A stretch of 64,000 nucleotides of DNA, from assembly GCA_033182465.1 (NCBI GenBank), contig CP137321.1, forward strand, positions 1,984,001 to 2,048,000, in the 5' to 3' direction. The notes under the pieces were generated by a model. That model was not told the DNA's origin and ran no database searches. It saw nothing but the letters and a program-made list of their open reading frames with translations. The DNA comes from Sanghuangporus weigelae. Its lineage: Eukaryota; Basidiomycota; Agaricomycetes; Hymenochaetales; Hymenochaetaceae. Each line of letters opens with the position of its first letter. The first letter of the stretch is position 1. Shown piece after piece: positions 11,501-23,245 of this stretch. Position numbers and translations under genes: made by a program.

Positions 11501-12609
11501 CCTCTAGCTACGGCAATGCTTAGGTACTGCGAGGCACAGAATGACGTGAAGTTAGCTGCAACTAGCTCTGGTTCCATTGAGGAGAGGCCAGGACGAGGCC
11601 TGAAAGGAAGTTTTACAGCACCAGCATGCGACGCGATCATCGGGAATGAACATTGGATTGAGGAACACGGTGCAAGCTTTAGCGCCTCCCAGCAGAGCTT
11701 GCTTCATGAATGGCAATCAGAGGGCAAAAGCGTGATTGTCCTCGCCGTTCGAGACAAGCTTTCAGATCAGTTCGTAATCGTTGCAGTCTTTGCGGCTGCG
11801 GATCGGCTTCGCCAGGAAGCACACGGCGTCGTGAAATCCTTACAAAGACAAGGCCTATCCGCTTGGATGATCTCTGGTGATAACCCGAGGACTGCGAAGG
11901 CGGTCGCAAAAACTGCCGGGATTCCAGAAACGAACGTTATCGCGGGCGTGCTTCCCCAGCAAAAAGCAGAAAAGATTAACTGGCTCCAGCAAGTTGGAAA
12001 GAAACGGGATCTTGTAAAATGGAAACGAGTTCTTGGCATGAAGCGTCTGAACGAAAGATGCATTGTAGCGATGGTGGGAGACGGAATCAATGATGCACCT
12101 GTAAGTATCAATTCTTGCGACGGTTTGTAAGCCCCAACTCGACTTATCTATGTATCAAGGCATTGTCCGCTGCGGATGTGAGCGTTGCTATTGGTTCTGG
12201 CAGCGATGTAGCCATCTCGAGCGCTTCCTTTATCCTGATCAAGTCCGATCTGCGAAGCCTTCTGACGCTGACAGACCTTTCACGTAAGGTCTTTAGGCGT
12301 GTCAAGTTTAACTTTGTGAGTGGGCATTCCTATAACTCTAACGAAGTCTGGCGTCTGACTTACTGACTGTACGACGTCACGAAGTTTTGGGCTGGTGTAT
12401 ACAATCTCATTGCCCTACCCATCGCTGCTGGAGTGATATATCCGGCGGGACGTGCCAGGCTGGACCCTGTCTGGGCCTCTCTGGCTATGGCTTTATCGTA
12501 AGTTTATTCACCTTTGGTGTTTTGGCCTCTGGTTGACACCTGCCGCAGGTCAGTAAGTGTGGTCGTAAGTTCACTGATGCTCAGGCTGTATCGACAGCCA
12601 AAAATCTGA
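8577..12609 (+). CDS. CCC2: Copper-transporting P1B-type ATPase (CCC2/ATP7-like)
   Basis: This pump moves Cu+ across a membrane, in fungi mainly into the secretory pathway to load multicopper oxidases. The tiny first exon (MAVVKTTILISNLHC) splices into an HMA-like segment with CSSC. Two further HMA domains carry GMTCASC. A fourth, cut by an intron, rebuilds GMFCRHC. The catalytic core has TGES of the actuator domain, the metal-binding CPC in transmembrane helix 6, and the phosphorylated DKTGTLT. It also has the SSHPLA HP motif, the GRGLKG nucleotide site and GDGINDAP of the hinge. The last exons add the final membrane helices and stop after RQPKI. Several GT-AG introns interrupt it, one just after NDAP. 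The start is the ATG that begins the first CxxC segment, about 60 bp after a TATA box. The 3' end is part of the segmental duplication described below. Confidence 0.93.
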
Positions 12610-13320
12610 AACTACGACAGCTCCATGTAACGTCGTCCCGGCCACAGTAATGATTATTTCTGGAAAGAGGACCGTTTTAGATGACTTTATGATATAATGG
12701 GATACGACTGAGCATGTTTATTTAGGATGGATGTTATGAAATCTTAAAACCTTGTTTGCATACGTAATCATCACTCACGCGATTTGCCAAGTAATTCACT
12801 CGTACATGCTTCTCCTATGCCAGCATGGTTTCTATTGCAGGAATTGCAAACCATGTATCTTAATTGCCTTGCCAGATCTGGATAAGAATATCACTTACAT
12901 TATCGACATTGGCGCTTGTGTACACCCAAGACGATTTTGGTGGATACGCTTTCTCCGCCACTATGTCTCCGCTTCTTTCAGTGCTATTCTGAAAAACGTC
13001 CATACTCCGGATCGTGCAGATGCTTCTCCTCAGATTCCTTCTGGTCAGTTGATCGTCTTTTTTTAAAAGCGTACATGCAAAGAACTTCTATCGGATAGTG
13101 AGTACCCTCTTTCATACTGGTGCAACTCCACGGCCATAGAAATCTGGCTTCCTGTTTACAATTGATTACACTGGACAGCGGACGGTAAAATGAATAATAA
13201 TTCTCCATCCACATAAAAGCAGCTGACCTTTCCTGCTCATTCTTGAGCGGCTTCACGCTTTTTTTAAACGAGTTCCGTCCAGATATATCGACTCCCACCT
13301 AGGCTGCGTTAAAGGTAGTC
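12610..13320. promoter_or_regulatory. Spacer and promoter of transporter copy 1
   Basis: The 710-bp spacer is homologous to the spacer before transporter copy 2. Around 13210-13220 the sequence CATAAAAGCAGCT aligns with TATATAAACAGCT of unit 2, so the TATA element seems weakened here. No gene is supported. Confidence 0.55.
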
Positions 13321-15509
13321 ATGGCCTCAACGTCTAACCTTCCAGCGCCTACAAATCATAGAGCAGTCCTGTTAGCTGTTTTCATTTCGTTTGGTACGTC
13401 TGGCTCTGGATGTATCGGCAACCATACATGAAACTTACATATATCTACAGGCGGCTTCCTTTTCGGATACGACATTGGTGTTATTTCAGTAAATATCCCT
13501 TGTTACTAATCCAAAAACTCGTCATTAATAGCCGTACTAGGGATGCCTTATCATGCCCGGCTTCATAAGGCGCGTTGGAGAACCAGACGGCGAAGGCGGT
13601 TTCGTTTTGTCTAGTTCGCGACAGTCCATTATCACGTCACTTCTGTCAGCAGGGTATGTGTATTTTCTCGCCATCCATACAAAAATCCTCTTTATACTAC
13701 GACAGGACGTTTGTGGGAGCCCTTGGCCAGGCATTCACTTCTGATCGTTTCGGTCGCAAAGGGTCAATCCTCCTTTGGTCGGCTATCTTCACTGTCGGAG
13801 TTGCCGTGCAAACGGGCACGACTTTCTCCCTTGCACAGATAACCATTGGTCGATTCATTGCGGGCTCGGGAATAGGTGCATTGTCTGGTAAGTGCTTCTT
13901 TTGGTCTATTCGAATTTTGACTGATTGCTTCAAGCCATTGTACCCCTCTATAATGGCGAAACTGCTCCCAAGAAGATCCGTGGTACCATGCTCGCCTTGT
14001 ATCAGTTTCAAATCATGTCCGGGTAAGCAGATCTGATGTCCTTATTCTTTAAGATAGAATAAATGTCACTCTAGTATTTTCATTTGCTACTTTCATTGAC
14101 CTAGCGACACATTCAATCAACAATTCTGCTTCATGGAGAATCCCTGTCGGCCTGCAGATGGTATGGGGGCTTATCCTCCTTTCTGGCATCTTCTTCCTTC
14201 CGGAATCTCCTCGCCATTCGCTCGGTCTGGGACGCTCAGATGAAGCTCGAAGAGTTATCGCAGACTTGAATTCTGTACCTGACGATGACCCACTGGTACT
14301 AGACATGCTCGAGGGGCTCGAGGTTGGTATTCGTGCTGAAAACGAGGGTGGTAAAGCGACGTGGTTGGAGTGCTTCTCAACAAGAAACAAGCTGTGGATG
14401 CGGACGATGAATGGAATGATGCTTCAGTTCATTCAGCAGCTCAACGGCCAGAACTTCTACTGTCCGTTGCAGTATTCCTCAACAAATTTGAAGCCCAATT
14501 GATCATACATGCTTTCAGACTATTACGGTGATACTTTCTTCAAGAGCGCAGGAACGGAGCGCGTCGATTTGGGTCTGCGCAAGCCACTGTTTACCTGACA
14601 GTATCACCGATAACTAGGTTATCCCCATACGCTATTCAAACTATTCTTGGTGCTGTGTCTGTTATCGGAACGCTTCCTGCGCTGTACATGATCGAGTCAT
14701 TGGGCCGCAGGAAGGTAGGACTGACTTCTATTTCAGGCTCAAGGGAACTTATGTGCATTCACAGTCTCTGCTTACTGGAGCTTTAATGGAGGAAACTTGC
14801 GCTCTGATTGTATGTGATCCCCTATGATTCTGTGTACCATTCCTAACGGCAACTAAAAGGCTGAAGTTGTTGGTGCAAAGACGCTTCCTCCTCCAGGAAC
14901 GGATCTAGAAACCATTACACTCACGGAGGAAAATCGGAGAGGCGGAGATATCCTTATCGCTTTGCTGTTCTTCATGTTTTCAGCTTCAATATGTTCTGGG
15001 GTCCGACGCCATGGGTGTACCTAGGAGAGTCATTCCCATTGCGCGTGCGTTCAAAATGTATTGCGCTAGGAAGCGCGTCGAGTGAGTTAATCGCTAATCA
15101 AACCCAAAGCGCTTGCGCAATTGACCGATTCCACTCTTTAAGATTGGATTTGGAATTTTCTCCTTTCATTCTTTGCTCCGCGGATTGCCAACAAGTAGGC
15201 TTCCGATTTCACTGGGAACGCGATCATCGACTGACTCACCTCGCGTCTCACAGAATTGGCCCCTGGATCCTCATGATCTTCTTTGGCATGCTTGTATTTG
15301 GTTTCTTCTACGTGTACATCTTTATTCCTGAGGTGAAGGGGCTCAGTCTCGAAGAAATCGACGAGCTATACCGTGCGGGTGTCAAGCCATGGGCATCTGC
15401 AGGCTGGAGACCCATTGAAAAACACCTTCACCATCACGAGCTGCATGAAAGCAGCATCGATGATATCCACGATGAGGGGGGAAAAGACGCACCTTCTGAA
15501 CAAAGGTAG
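13321..15509 (+). pseudogene. MFS sugar transporter, copy 1, probably decaying
   Basis: The exons encode a hexose-type major facilitator with GGFLFGYDIGV, DRFGRKGS, PESPRH, QQLNGQNFY and the late helices ending FIPEVKGLSLEEIDEL. The layout is the same as in copy 2. The exon with ENRRGGD has three T where copy 2 has four, at 14961-14963. This one-base loss shifts the frame and leads to a stop 62 nt later, just before the ESFPLR exon part that then reopens in another frame. In addition, the donor at 14559-14560 reads GC where copy 2 has GT. The rest of the reading frame is still well kept, so the damage is recent, or the lost T is an assembly error in a short homopolymer. The ATG at 13321 matches copy 2. 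Confidence 0.75.
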
Positions 15510-15670
15510 CCCGTAGCAATGCCATGGATCATAAAATTCCATCTCCTGATGCCCGAATAATGTCTGCAGAATGAATAAGCTTCGTAGACCTTGAGCTGCG
15601 ACATGCTATGATAATGAAAATGGATAAAACATGGAGTGCTGCCAGACAGTCCCTTTTCGATTTTTGCATC

Positions 15671-15950
15671 ATCTATACCGGTCAAACTGGGACGAACGAT
15701 ACGTTAGTTGTTGTGGATACAAGGGGAGTTATTCTATGCACTGACGCTTTCGTGCAATTCGTCAAAGGGCGCATATTTACAGCACTGGCTACCGTTTGTA
15801 ACCGCAATCTACGCTCTAGGACTGCCAGAGTATCTTCACCTTCGCGTCAAGAGTGAAATTGCTCCAAAGAATGCAATGGTGCCTGAGCGCCAAAGCGTGC
15901 AGTTGCCCGCCAATGCTTTTTCTAGAGCGGTCTGTTGTCAAGAAATGCGG
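15671..15950 (-). pseudogene. Relic of the 3' end of the DUF5695-like gene
   Basis: On the plus strand this stretch aligns with 20250-20600, the 3' part of the DUF5695-like gene, with an internal deletion. Clear anchors are the CTGGGACGAACG-type stop-codon region and GCATATTTACAG...CGCTCTAGGACTGCC. A further anchor is GCGTCAAGAGTGAA. The frame is broken throughout. It marks the right end of duplication unit 1. Confidence 0.75.
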
Positions 15951-16172
15951 ACTCTCGGAAGTGCAGAGAGATGTTATCACTCTACTCGACCTGTACCGAC
16001 CCGAGGGAGCTCTTCTGCCTGGACGAAGGGATCTAAAGACTAGAAATGTGCCTGGCGGGACGCTCTTTTTTGTGCTCCGAGAGGTGCGTGTGGATTAATA
16101 TTGTCAGATAAACTCATCATTCTTTATCCGCCGTCGATCTTGTCGAGAGGGCCACGGAAATTTTAAAGACTA

Positions 16173-16632
16173 CAGTGGAAACTGCGGATAAGAATACCGG
16201 TGAATAAGAATATCCTGAGAATAAGAATGCAATTTTGAGCCCACCAGGTCGGTAGGCGGGAAATTCAGGGTCCAATAAGAATATTTTTGAGTCGGCATAC
16301 GGAATACATTTTTTCCTCAAATATTCCAAATGAGAGGTAATCAGGTGATGCATGTATGCCTTATTCGGAAAGAACGGAGAGTTGATTACTTCTCCGACAG
16401 GTGGTAGCAGCAACTTTGGACTCTTCACCCAACTAAAGAAGCAAAGATCAAGCATATGGATGTCCAAAATAAGATAATTTCGATAGATTTCATTAAACTT
16501 TCTGCTTATTTCCTTTATCAGCTCAGAAATGGTGTCGATCATTGTCCATATTAAGATATGATGTAATAGTTTTTGCTTATATAATGACCTGAGGTGTCCA
16601 CCGAGGGGCATTCTTATCCACAGGTTGCACTG
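16173..16632. mobile_element. Non-autonomous Tc1/mariner-pogo-like DNA transposon (MITE), 460 bp
   Basis: The left end reads CAGTGGAAACTGCGGATAAG, and the right end, reverse complemented, reads CAGTGCAACCTGTGGATAAG. The inverted match continues for about 28 bp with few mismatches. Both ends are flanked by TA, the target site of Tc1/mariner and pogo/Fot1 elements. The motif ATAAGAAT recurs four times in the first 130 bp, perhaps as transposase-binding repeats. The interior is AT-rich, and a long minus-strand open frame crosses the element and both its ends without any transposase motif. It is therefore read as an internally deleted copy. It sits between the two relics at the duplication junction. 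Confidence 0.8.
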
Positions 16633-16844
16633 TATATCTATCTTTTGAAACTCACTATTGTGGAGACATGGCAATCATTAGCAAGCACCACTTAATACTT
16701 CTGTGCTTTCATGACCAGATGCTCCACTTCACTTACTACAAGGTGCAACCGTTCAGCGACAACCTGACAACCAGGTATCCAGTTCCTCCTGAATACCAAC
16801 CAGACAAACGAAAGTACAGACATGTTTTATCGTGAGAAGGGATG

Positions 16845-17060
16845 ATTCTGCTAGACTACCATCGCTCCTGGAAGGATATATCCTGCAGGTCATGCCAGAC
16901 CGCATCCTCTCTGGACTTCTCTCGCGATGGCTTCATCGTGCGTTAATCTCCCCTCGACGCTTCGGTCTCCAGTAGAACATCATTCACTTCCTTAGGTCAG
17001 TAAGCGTGGTCGTATATCCACTAATGGTCAGTCGAGAGCCAAAGATAAGGGATCAGAGGT
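16845..17060 (+). pseudogene. Relic of the copper ATPase 3' end
   Basis: This stretch matches 12400-12609, the last two exons and last intron of the copper ATPase. Shared stretches include ACCATCGCTCCTGGA against ACCCATCGCTGCTGGA. The segment GGTCAGTAAGCGTGGTCGTA nearly matches the final-exon start. It has no upstream gene body and several frame breaks. It marks the left end of duplication unit 2. Confidence 0.85.
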
Positions 17061-17884
17061 GCAACTAACGGTGTCGGCCCGGCCAGAGCCATTACAGCTA
17101 TTACCCAGTCCATTCTTTATGTAGAGATATATTGTAAGTGGTGACTATGCGACACGATAGCGCATGATCTCAAGTCAAGTACTTGTGGAACGGGGGAATG
17201 AGAATGATTCAAACTGAGATGATTCAAAAAGTCGGAACGACGAGCTAATTTTGGAACGGAGATGTCCAGTGGTATATGTAAGCAGCAACTTGACTCAGTC
17301 GATGTGTTCGCCCGTTGGGATTAGGAAAACCTCATCTGCAGTCTATTTGACCCAATTCCTTTTTTCCAGTGCTACTGCAGGATGACAAGACTCGTACCAA
17401 ACTGCCTTTCTGATCAAATCCGGAGTGGAAATTTTCGCGGTCTTATCAAAATCTCTGAGCGTGCAAACAGGGGATGTTTTCGGTGGCTATACCGATATGT
17501 TTTCAAGTTCTCACCCCACGGTCTCTCCGCTCCTCTTCTTAATGTTCTTCCAGGCCCCGGACCGCCCGATTGCCGTAGATGCTTCTCTTCATAAATGCCT
17601 GGTCAGTTGATCATATATCTCGAAAGCCCGTGCATGTAAAGAGTCTATGTCGCTCACTGAGCGCTCGATTTTATGCCGGCACAGCTCTATGTAATTCAGT
17701 TTCCTGACGATTTCCTGATGGATTGAACAGGTCAGGAGAATGGTTGACGTTCTTGAGTCATTTATAATATATATAAACAGCTTCCGTTTTCCTGCCCTTC
17801 TCGAGAGGCGCCAGACCTTGTTTCTTTGCCGTTACTACACACGGTTCGCCACTTCACGCCATCTAGATTTTGTTTAAGGCAGTC
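17061..17884. promoter_or_regulatory. Spacer and promoter of transporter copy 2
   Basis: A TATATAAA box lies at 17770-17777, 108 bp before the ATG. The spacer aligns with that of unit 1 (for example the GGTCAGTTGATC stretch near 17600 and near 13040). No separate gene is supported. Confidence 0.6.
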
Positions 17885-20055
17885 ATGTCCTCAATAACTA
17901 CTCTTCCAACGCCTACAAACCGTAAGGCTATTCTGTTGGCTGTCTTCATCGCGTTCGGTATGTCAATCTCTGGGTATATTAGCAGCCACATACAGATCTC
18001 CATCTATTTACAGGAGGTTTCCTCTTTGGGTACGATATTGGTGTTATTTCAGTGAGTATCCATTGTCATCAGTCCAAAATTTCGACATAAATGGCGGTGC
18101 CAGGGATGCCTTATCATGCCCGACTTCATAAGGCGCTTTGGAGAACCAGATGGCGAAGGCGGTTTCGTTCTATCTAGCTCGCGACAATCCATTATCACGT
18201 CACTTTTATCAGCGGGGTACGGGTAGTTTCTTGTCGACCGTACCAGCCCCTTGCTCATGCTAAAGCAGGACATTCGTGGGGGCGCTTGGCCAGGCATTCA
18301 CTTCTGATCGCTTCGGTCGTAAAGGTTCAATCCTCCTTTGGTCGGCTATCTTCACTGTCGGGGTTGCCGTGCAAACGGGGACTACATTCTCCCTTGCACA
18401 AATAACAATTGGTCGGTTCATTGCGGGCTTGGGGGTAGGTGCATTATCTGGTAAGCGTTCATCTTGTAATAATCTTAGATCTTAACTGACTGCTTCAAGC
18501 CATTGTACCCCTTTACAATGGTGAAACCGCTCCAAAGAAAATCCGCGGAACAATGCTTGTTCTATACCAGCTGCAAATTATTTCTGGGTAAGCAGATGAG
18601 TTATTTTTATATTTAATAACCTAAACCAATGTCGCTTTGTAGCATTTTCCTTAGCTACGTCATCGACCTAGCGACTCATTCGATCAACAATTCTGCCTCA
18701 TGGCGCATACCCGTCGGGTTGCAGATGGTATGGGGACTTATCCTCCTTTCCGGCATCTTCTTCCTTCCAGAATCTCCTCGTCACCTGCTCGGTGTGGGAC
18801 GTCCAGACGAGGCGCGGAGGGTTATCGCAGAGCTGAACTCTGTTCCGGAGGATGACCCTCTAGTCCTAGATCTCCTCGAAGAACTCGAGGTTGGTATTCG
18901 TGCTGAAAACGAGGGTGGTAAAGCGACGTGGCTGGAGTGCTTCTCAACGAGAAACAAATTGTGGATGCGCACCATAAATGGAATGATGCTTCAGTTCATT
19001 CAACAGCTGAATGGCCAGAACTTCTACTGTCCGTCGCTATTTCTCTTAACAAATTGATGATATCTTTATAAGTTTCTCTTCGCAGATTACTACGGTGATA
19101 CCTTCTTCAGGAGTGCAGGGACCGAGTGCGTTTTTACCCCCTTCGGCAAGCATAGCGTTACCTGACACTGTTGTCGTCAAACAGACTATCCCCGTATGTC
19201 ATTCAGACAATACTTGGTGCAGTGTCTGTTGTTGGTACAGTGCCTGCACTGTACTTGATTGAAACATGGGGCCGTAGGAAGGTAGGAACTATCTCGCGTC
19301 CTGAGCTCGACAGAATCTGATGTTCATTTGTAGTCTCTACTTACTGGAGCTCTAATGGAGGCGGTCTGCGCGTTGATTGTACGTTACACTAGTCTTGTCT
19401 ATAGCATCTGCTAATTATAACCTAAAGGCGGGTGTCGCAGGCGGGAAAATGCTTCCTCCTCCCGGAACGGACGTAGAAACCATTACGCTTACAGAGAGAA
19501 ATCGGCGAGGCGGAGATGTCCTTATCGCTTTTGCTATTCTACACGTCTTCAGCTACAGTATCTTCTGGGGTCCGACGCCATGGGTGTACCTCGGAGAGTC
19601 ATTCCCGTTGCGCGTGCGTCCCAAATGCATTGCCCTGGGAAGTGCAACGAGTGAGTTGTTTGCCAATCAAACCCGAACAACCTATGAATTGACTGACTCC
19701 ACGCTTTAAGATTGGATCTGGAACTTCTTACTTTCGTTCTTTGCTCCGCGGATCGCTAACAGGTAGGCCTTCAGTTTCGCCAGGTTACCGACTGAGTCGC
19801 CTTACGTTGCAAAGAATCGGTCCTTGGATCCTCATGATCTTCTTCGGCATGCTCGTATTTGGTTTCTTCTACGTGTATATCTTCATCCCGGAGGTGAAGG
19901 GGCTCAGTCTCGAAGAAGTCGATGAGCTATACGGTGCGGACGTCAAGCCATGGGCATCTTCAGGATGGAGACCGACCGATAAACACCTTCACCGTCACGA
20001 GAAGCACGAAAGTCTTGCCGACGCTATCCACGACGAGAAGGGAAAGGACGCATGA
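17885..20055 (+). CDS. MFS sugar (hexose) transporter, copy 2, intact
   Basis: This is a membrane sugar:proton symporter or uniporter of the major facilitator superfamily. Spliced exons run MSSITTLPTPTN, GGFLFGYDIGVIS, GCLIMPDFIRRFG, DRFGRKGS (loop 2-3 motif) and RFIAGLGVGALS. They continue through PESPRHLLGVGR, QQLNGQNFYYYYGDTFF, ETWGRRK (loop 8-9 motif), FWGPTPWVYLGESFPLRVR and FIPEVKGLSLEEVDEL. The protein ends in a hydrophilic His-rich tail after which TGA follows. About a dozen short introns are needed, and each rebuilds a conserved segment. Its nearest relative in the window is copy 1, which shares intron positions. Substrate is inferred as a hexose from the motif set only. Confidence 0.9.
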
Positions 20056-20259
20056 TGGTTTGAACAGCAAGTAGCTAGTAACGATGTCATAATCGATGAT
20101 GTACTGTTTCTCAAAGGTCTGATCGAATATCTGCAATTTTTGTATACTTCGAAATGGGTACTTTATACTCGTACTTTCTTCACTGTGCCATGTTCTAACA
20201 ATGCAAGTGGATCAAGCCCAGTATGTTACGAAACAGTAAATTTATAGCATGTCTACCAG

Positions 20260-23245
20260 TCAGGCTGGGACAAACGTGACCTTCGCCACGCCAGAAACGA
20301 AGAGAACTGCCCATGATCCGGCGTCTTCGCGCAAATCTACCGAAGGATGCATATTCACCGCGTCGGCTGTTGTCCGTTTGACTACAATCCGCGCTCTAGA
20401 GGCTGCCGCGGCATCCTCAATTCCGTTCGGTGACGGAAAGATCGTGAACGTAACCCTTCTATTTTCGGGATCAAATATAAACTCGTCGAAGGCTCCCGCG
20501 TCAAGTGTGAACAGGTTTCGCAGAGACGCAATGAAGATACGCCTGCGTACCGAATCGCGCACCTGAACATGAACGCTGGTTCCAGAGTAGCTCGTCACGA
20601 TACCGCCGAACGACTGCCAACCAAACGTTGGATGCTGTACAAGATAAGCCCCCGAGTTGAGAGCATGACCGACAAAATTAGGTCCGTAATCGCCCGAGTA
20701 GGCATCCCATTTGAGAGTGTCCGGGAAAGAGTGGAAGGACGCCGATGCGAAACCGCCTTCGTCGATGTTTGTGAGTGGACCCGAAAGACCACCGAAGGCC
20801 ACGCGCAAAAGGTAGAGATCATCCGGGTCGGATTCAAACTGGGACATCAGAGGGAGAGCGTTGAGTCCACTACCGTAGTGATGAATTTGCCGCTCATAAC
20901 GCATGAGCTTCCCTCCGTAGATATTATCCCTGTGCAAAGTGAACAGTTCATTCGCGCGCCGAAGAACAGAGGCTTTACCAGTATCTTCGTGCATTTCCGT
21001 TGTAACCCCAGTGCGCAACAGTAGGCTGGTAGGCGACAATGGAATTGATGGTATTCGTAGCTGTCGTAGTGTCATTGAAATACTTGCTCCAAGCATAGAC
21101 ACCCTCTTGAGCTGTCGAATCCCAAACCATCTCAGACGCAAAGCTGAAGTGTGTCAAATTGAGCGATAACAAGAGTACCGAGCAGATTACTTACGGGAAG
21201 CGAGTGCGTGCCCAAACGGCCTGTCGTGCTCTCATGCGATCCTCCATCGCTGTTGCATTTGAAGATAATCCTTCCCTCTTCAAGTCATCCAACAAGTATA
21301 AAAGTACGGTTTCATCCATAAGACCATCATCCGCATAACCGACGCTTCCGTCGGTCATCTTCATGACCGTCTCGAATGCTTGGTTGATGAACCATTCCCA
21401 CGGAGCCATGGGAATCGTATCGTAATTACGAGCTACGCGGTATAATGCCCAGTATGCAGCACAGACGTGCACGTAGTCATACGCGCGGTCGGTGGCATAT
21501 GATGCGGCCTGATTCCACGACCACCAGTTGCCCCAATTCATCGATGAAGGGTAGTTATATTCTGGCACAAGGTCGGGTTGGTAGAAGAAGACTGCCTGAA
21601 AGAATGCTGTCAAATGCATGCAAGATTAAACTCTTACAGCCTCTGTACCTTCTTGACCGCGTACTGCCCAGAACCTATAGAGTCTGGGGTCAGCCTCTTT
21701 TCCGAAAGTAGCGAACAAACCAAGCTTACCGGTCGAGTTTTGAACTGAACCCCAAAGCGTCGAGTTAACGAACGACTCCATCTTGGCCACTTCTTGTATC
21801 GTCGGTTGCACAAATTGTTTCATAGAGGCGGCTAGCCATGAACCAGCTCCTGCTTCATCGCTGAGACCAGGAATCCATGCTCTTGGGTCGTTCAAAACAA
21901 TTCCGTCAACTTCTCTATCATAACTGATCACGGAAGGAGTCCGGTGGAATGGATCCGTCAAGTTGTCAAACCATTGATTTGTTGTGAGGAAGTGGCCAAG
22001 GTCGCTCATAACTTGTACCGCCGCTTTCGTGACATAGTAATGGACGGTCTGCGTTGTTCCATCAGCAAAATTGATAGTCAGATGAGACCGACCCCATGTG
22101 TTTGGTGTAATGTCGAAGCCGACCCAGCTCGAATTCAATGAATCGGAGTTACGATTCCAGGAAAGGGCGCCTTCAGGACTGACTTCTAGAGATTGCACTT
22201 CGGAAGCATAATTGAGAAAAAGCTTCCCAATTTGGTCCTGAGGGAGTACATAGCCAGGAATGCCAACAGCCACGGGCCTTCCTAAACCCAACAAGGTATT
22301 CTCAATCTCGCGGATAGATGGAGCAACGTCAAATTGGAGGCCGTAGGTGCGTGTTTCTCCTGGTTGGAGTACTGCGGAAGTTGCATTGTTCCAAGGAACG
22401 ACAGAGCTCCACTCGTTTTCGGCATATGCAAGTGTGTGAAACTGCCATTCATACAAACCCTCAAAGGTCTGAGACTGGTAGAATGGATCCGTAGAAGTTT
22501 CTTCTTGAAGGAATCGCCAGCCTTCCAAGGGAGATTTTCCGACAGGTGTGACTATCAATGGAGGCAGAGTACCGAGTAGAGGAGTTACTTGTACATAGCC
22601 TGCATCAAGGCCTATGTAAGGATCAAAGAAACTGCAATTATTGTTCGTGTCATCTGTAGATCTGTCTGTGAAAATCTAAGAGAAGAATCAAGAGAAAGCT
22701 GAACGAGGAAGGCGCGAAAACCTTACATTGTTGAATTCCAGTGGAGCGCCAAGAGCTCCTAGTTCGACTGCACTGGACTGTGTATTCGAGACGTCGAATA
22801 GAAGTTGGAGATGGCTGTCATTGAGGTTCCATCGACGCGTGATATTTAAAGGGGAACTGGAAAGGAGAGTCGGCGATAAATCAGCCGCGGCGAGTGTGCT
22901 GCCTGACGTCGGAAGTGCAATGATTTTCTGCCTGGCTTGCGCAGAATCTCCATTGATCCATTGTGCACTGGACGATCCGACGATGCGTGCCCGAAAAGTA
23001 ATGTCTCCCAAATGATATTGTCCATCAGAATCGCGCTTGCTCATGACATCATACGGCAAGAAGTCAAATGAGTCTGATAGTCTTCCAGGCCTTATTGAAT
23101 AAGCAGTTTGAGAGTCATTGACAATTGAAAAAGAGAAGGCTGGAGTCTGAAAGGTCGTGACTCCGTCGGAAAGGCCGAGTGTATGGCTCGCAGAGTACGC
23201 GTCAGAGACAAGATAGAGAATCTGAACGGCTAAGGGGATAAGCAT
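20260..23245 (-). CDS. Secreted six-hairpin glycosidase-like protein (DUF5695 type)
   Basis: The protein starts MLIPLAVQILYLVSDAYSAS, a signal peptide. An upstream in-frame TTG was not used. The N-terminal half is beta-rich with many N-glycosylation sites. The C-terminal half has an alpha-helical barrel with the conserved blocks WGYNGNARRYWDN, ERQIHHYGSGLNALPL, NIDEGGFASASFHSFPD and YSGDYGPNFVGHALN, which I recall from the DUF5695 family. The block around RRYWDN depends on an intron with donor TACTG|GTAAAG and acceptor TTGCACAG, which removes an apparent stop. The likely role is carbohydrate cleavage outside the cell, but the substrate is unknown. GtaA-type glutaminase was considered and fits less well. 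The last 300 bp are also present as a relic in the neighbouring duplication unit. Confidence 0.75.

Larger units (their letters stand above)
12400..15950 (+). repeat. Segmental duplication, unit 1
   Basis: This block holds the 3' end of the copper ATPase, the spacer, MFS transporter copy 1 and a worn copy of the 3' end of the DUF5695-like gene. It matches 16845-20600 in order and orientation. The transporter exons are very similar; the spacer and flanking relics are more diverged but still alignable at many points. Ends are approximate. Confidence 0.85.
16845..20600 (+). repeat. Segmental duplication, unit 2
   Basis: This is the second copy of the block at 12400-15950. It begins with the ATPase relic, continues through the spacer and the intact transporter, and ends inside the intact DUF5695-like gene. 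Ends are approximate. Confidence 0.85.

Noticed and set aside
15853-16098. A short plus-strand frame with an LYR-like string
   Set aside because: Its first part aligns with the DUF5695 relic, so the resemblance is chance in decayed sequence.
16117-16674. A 185-codon minus-strand open frame
   Set aside because: It spans the MITE and both its inverted ends, is AT-rich, and has no domain or splice support.
20260-23245. Assignment of the secreted protein as GtaA-type glutaminase
   Set aside because: The WGYNGNARRYW, HHYGSGLN and DYGPNF blocks fit my memory of DUF5695 better.
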